From Fervidifonticultor_A sp037443565 (GTDB lineage Bacteria; Sysuimicrobiota; Sysuimicrobiia; Sysuimicrobiales; Humicultoraceae): a stretch of DNA of 24,781 nucleotides. A program made the translations under genes and the position numbers. Numbering within the stretch: the first letter of the stretch is position 1; each line of letters begins with the position of its first letter. Shown one piece after another: positions 22,607 through 24,781 of this stretch. The DNA is taken from assembly GCA_037443565.1 (NCBI GenBank), contig JBBIOB010000043.1, positions 1-24,781 of the forward strand, read 5' to 3'. The notes under the pieces were generated by a model, which worked only from the letters and a program-made list of their open reading frames with translations, did no database searches and had not been told where the DNA came from.

Positions 22607-23063
22607 CTAGCGCCGATCCCAGATGTCGTAATGGTGTGCCGGCCTCACGCGGAGCCCGAGCATGACCTCCAGACGCTGCAGAACGCCCCTCAGCTCAGGC
22701 AAGAGTCGGCATCTAGTGCCCTGGGGTGATCCGACACCGACCGAACGGGCGGGAGAATCCGCAGGATACTCGTACTGCCTGTGGCCCTTGACGCAGGCAG
22801 CCTCCATCCGGGCGCAGGTCTCCCTGAGCGGGATCCTCTTGTCGGTTCGATACGCGTCGGACGTTCCGAAGACGCTGATCACACGGATGACCCGCGACGC
22901 GATCGTCTGCCGCACCCACAAGCCTTCGATGGACATGCGCAGCGTGATGGGACCGATGCGCTGGCCGGGGATGATCAGGCCGTCTCCCAGCGCGCGGGGG
23001 GTCGCGGCCGGGCGAGGCGACCAGGGTACCGATCCAGAGGAGGACGGGCAGGCGAAATCGCAT
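22607..23063 (-). pseudogene. Frameshifted gene for a small secreted protein of unknown function
   Basis: From ATG 23063 the minus strand reads MRFRLPVLLWIGTLVASPG, a plausible signal peptide, then loses coding sense at a six-base homopolymer (22996-23001). Dropping one base there joins it to a second frame reading RALGDGLIIPGQRIGPITLR, continuing through VIRVISVFGTSDAYRTDK and IPLRETCARMEAA to TAG at 22607. This pattern (a GxGIGPITL-like start and a RISVFGTS-AYRT-GI-LRxT repeat) recalls small periplasmic proteins of unknown role. The last 40 residues look unlike the family, so more decay is likely. A single sequencing error at the homopolymer is the alternative explanation for the break. Confidence 0.45.
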
Positions 23064-23236
23064 GGCGCAGTTCACTTTGCGGCGCTCACCATCTCGCAGG
23101 GGACAGGCCGGGAATCCCCGCTGGTTCTGTCCCTTGCACGGTCTGTGCTGTGGGCAGCGCTGTCGCTCGAAGTCCCGTCGCGTGCGGCGGCGGTCCGTGA
23201 AGGTACAGCCGTCGCCTCCGGTCGAAGATGCCCGGC
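23064..23236. other. Divergent gap between the broken secreted-protein gene and the E2-domain gene
   Basis: About 170 bases that must hold promoters for the two divergent units. I find no confident -35/-10 pair, no terminator and no repeat. Only a weak GAAG precedes the plus-strand start. Confidence 0.3.
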
Positions 23237-24037
23237 ATGAGCCGCTACGATGTCTCCTCGTTTCCGTCGGAGAGAGAAGTAGTTGTTGACGCCGGCCACC
23301 TTGGATCGCGGCGGCACATCATTCATGGGCTGGTTGAGGTCGATGTGACAAAGGGTCGGGATCTTCTCCGTGCCCACGCGGAGGGCGCGGGAGCCGCGAT
23401 GCCGTTCACGGTCTTCGTCGTGGCGACCCTTGCCAGAGCGATCGCGGCCGACCCGAAGGTCCAGGCCTACCTGGACTGGTGCCGCAGGCGTGTCATCTTC
23501 CACAGGCGTGTCATCTTCCACGATGTTGACGTGGTCACCATGATTGAGCCTGAGCCGGGCGCCGTGGCCATCCCGCACATCATCCGGGACGCGAATCGCA
23601 AGACGGTTCGGGAGATCAGCGACGAGATCCGGTACGTGCAGGCCAGGCCAGAGTCGAGCGAACAGCGCCGCCGACTGGCCGCCCTGGCTCCCAGGGCTCC
23701 CCGGTTTGCCCGGCTCGCGTTCTTCTGGGCGCTCAAGCAGAACCCGCACTGGTTCAGACGTGTGGCAGGAACGGTCGTCGTGACCTCGGTGGGGATGTTT
23801 GGCAAGGGCGGAGGGTGGGGGCTTGGCTTCCTTCCGCTTCACACGCTGGGCCTGGCCATCGGGGGCATCTCGCAGAAGCTAGGCCTTCATGACGGCCAGG
23901 TGGCGATCCGTGAGTATCTGCACCTGACGATCTCGTTCGACCATGACATCGTCGACGGTGCCCCGGCGGCGCGGTTCGTCAGGCGCTTCACCGACCTGGT
24001 GGAGACGGCGGCCGTTCTGGAAGGTGGCCAATCATGA
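23237..24037 (+). CDS. Stand-alone 2-oxoacid dehydrogenase acyltransferase (E2) catalytic-domain protein
   Basis: Protein of 266 residues (275 if ATG 23228 is used; 23237 gives the N-terminus MSRYDVSSFPSEREVVVDAG that fits homologs I recall). It consists only of a chloramphenicol acetyltransferase-like E2 catalytic domain, with no lipoyl or subunit-binding domain. The active-site motif HDIVDG (236-241) is present in LTISFDHDIVDGAPAARF, and TVVVTSVGMFG matches the strand before it. The partner thiol and acyl group are unknown; such orphan domains are common in Actinomycetota and related groups. An 18-base tandem duplication inserts an extra RRVIFH at about residues 84-95. No E1 or E3 gene is nearby. 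The stop overlaps the next ATG. Confidence 0.78.
   Translation: MSRYDVSSFPSEREVVVDAGHLGSRRHIIHGLVEVDVTKGRDLLRAHAEGAGAAMPFTVFVVATLARAIAADPKVQAYLDWCRRRVIFHRRVIFHDVDVVTMIEPEPGAVAIPHIIRDANRKTVREISDEIRYVQARPESSEQRRRLAALAPRAPRFARLAFFWALKQNPHWFRRVAGTVVVTSVGMFGKGGGWGLGFLPLHTLGLAIGGISQKLGLHDGQVAIREYLHLTISFDHDIVDGAPAARFVRRFTDLVETAAVLEGGQS
23485..23520 (+). repeat. 18-bp perfect tandem duplication inside the E2-domain gene
   Basis: The unit CAGGCGTGTCATCTTCCA occurs twice in direct succession. The length is a multiple of three, so the frame is kept and six residues (RRVIFH) are duplicated. The copies are identical, suggesting a recent slippage event. Confidence 0.95.
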
Positions 24038-24777
24038 CGAACGCCGACGAATACCGGGCCAGGCTGCGCGCTCTCCATGACTGGGATGCGTATCTGCTCA
24101 AGGAATCGGGACTGCCAGGGCCGCGCGGCAATCTCGAGCTGGCGCAGGTCGTCGCCGACGAGGGCGATCTCCGGCTCTTCCGGCGATACGCTGGCTACGC
24201 CGCCGACGAGGCGCCGACGAACTCGCCCTATGAGTTCCTGGCGTTCTGCGGGATCGTCGGGCTGGGCCGCCTGGTCGCCGAAGGCCACGGAGACCTTCTG
24301 CGGGCCCTCCGGCGCCACGCCACCGATCCCCGATGGCGCATTCGCGAAGCGGTCGCGATGGCGCTTCAGCGGCTCGGTGATGCGGACGTGACGCGGCTGA
24401 TCGCGGAGATGCGCGGATGGGCCCGCGGCACCTCCCTGGAGCAGAGGGCCGCGGCGGCCGCGCTCTGTGAGCCGAGGCTCTTGAAGCAGCCTGGACATGT
24501 CAAGGCAGTCCTGCGAATGCTGGATCAGATCACAAGGTCCGTTGAGCGGGCCGCAGATCGACGCGAGGACTTCCTCACGCTCCGGAAGAGCTTGGGCTAC
24601 TGCTGGAGCGTGGCGGCAGCCGCTCTGCCGGGCGAGGGCAAGCCGCTTGTGGAGAAGTGGCTGCGCACCTCAGACCCAGACGTCCGGTGGATCATGAAGG
24701 AGAACTTGACGAAGGCGCGCCTGGCCCGTATCGATGCCGCCTGGGTGAAGAGGTGGCGAGCCCGGCTCAATGGCTGA
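24034..24777 (+). CDS. HEAT-repeat protein, DNA-alkylation-repair-like helical repeat
   Basis: Protein of 247 residues, ATG 24034 overlapping the preceding stop (ATGA), so it is translationally coupled to the E2-domain gene. It is almost entirely helical with no signal peptide. Repeat-like units are visible: LLRALRRHATDPRWRIREAV with AMALQRLGDADVTRLIAEM, and later LVEKWLRTSDPDVRWIMKEN followed by LTKARL. The DPRWRIREAVA and DPDVRWIMKENL segments are classic HEAT helix pairs, as found in AlkD-like DNA glycosylases and scaffold proteins. AlkD catalytic residues cannot be verified by eye. The function is unknown: a protein-binding scaffold or an AlkD-related nucleic-acid-binding fold. The gene is complete, ending four bases before the window edge. 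Confidence 0.75.
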   Translation: MTNADEYRARLRALHDWDAYLLKESGLPGPRGNLELAQVVADEGDLRLFRRYAGYAADEAPTNSPYEFLAFCGIVGLGRLVAEGHGDLLRALRRHATDPRWRIREAVAMALQRLGDADVTRLIAEMRGWARGTSLEQRAAAAALCEPRLLKQPGHVKAVLRMLDQITRSVERAADRREDFLTLRKSLGYCWSVAAAALPGEGKPLVEKWLRTSDPDVRWIMKENLTKARLARIDAAWVKRWRARLNG

Positions 24778-24781
24778 GTCG

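Noticed and set aside
22662..23240. Plus-strand genes in the 22509-23236 gap
   Set aside because: The forward frames give arginine- and proline-rich chains with no family pattern, whereas the minus strand shows a signal peptide and coherent downstream sequence.
1..24781. CRISPR array, prophage, insertion sequence or tRNA genes
   Set aside because: I found no spaced direct repeats, transposase or integrase motifs, terminal inverted repeats, or recognisable tRNA arms on reading both strands by eye; a covariance-model scan would be needed to exclude small RNAs.

Overview
The window is a GC-rich, densely packed bacterial chromosome segment. Gaps are short, GTG starts are frequent, and many starts have clear Shine-Dalgarno sites. 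I see no tRNA, rRNA, CRISPR array, phage gene, transposase or transcription regulator. The content (stacked ABC importers with small sugar-acid enzyme sets, and an MrfA/MrfB repair pair) suggests a free-living soil, sediment or hot-spring heterotroph, perhaps of a Terrabacteria-type lineage (Chloroflexota, Bacillota-related or a candidate phylum). The phylum cannot be fixed from this sequence alone; that is inference.

Layout. (1) 1-5939, plus strand: the tail of a zinc-type alcohol dehydrogenase; a CUT1-type sugar importer made of a binding protein and MalF/MalG-like permeases with no ATPase beside them; an IolI-type inosose isomerase; a Gfo/Idh/MocA dehydrogenase; and a Cof-type HAD phosphatase. 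(2) 6011-11707, plus: a complete AfuABC/FbpABC-type importer, then a creatininase-family hydrolase resembling IolN and a TIM-barrel epimerase closely resembling Thermotoga IolO (5-keto-L-gluconate epimerase). (3) 11811-16157, plus: a second complete AfuABC-type importer with an unusually long 741-residue permease, followed by the wreck of a toxin-antitoxin pair. (4) 16562-19091, plus: hydroxypyruvate isomerase, tartronate-semialdehyde reductase and a divergent CYTH-domain protein. (5) 19048-22508, minus: an MrfB-type DEDDh exonuclease and an MrfA helicase. (6) 22607-23063, minus: a frameshifted gene for a secreted protein. (7) 23237-24777, plus: a stand-alone E2-type acyltransferase domain coupled to a HEAT-repeat protein.

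How the genes may work together. Regions 1 and 2 look like one catabolic program for inositols or their phosphates. Substrate would enter through ABC importers, the HAD enzyme could remove phosphate, and the Gfo/Idh and zinc dehydrogenases could oxidise the ring. IolI would interconvert inososes, the IolN-like hydrolase would open a diketo ring to 5-keto-L-gluconate, and IolO would epimerise that to D-tagaturonate. This matches the variant pathway described in Thermotoga maritima (IolG-IolM-IolN-IolO), whose importer was reported to prefer inositol phosphate. The AfuABC family, usually labelled iron transport, includes proven sugar-phosphate importers, and neither binding protein here shows the tyrosine pair of iron binders. 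Region 4 handles C3 hydroxy-keto acids. The main novelty candidate is this combination of two AfuABC-type importers with IolI, IolN and IolO. The weaker parts are assigning the Gfo/Idh enzyme and the truncated dehydrogenase to that pathway.
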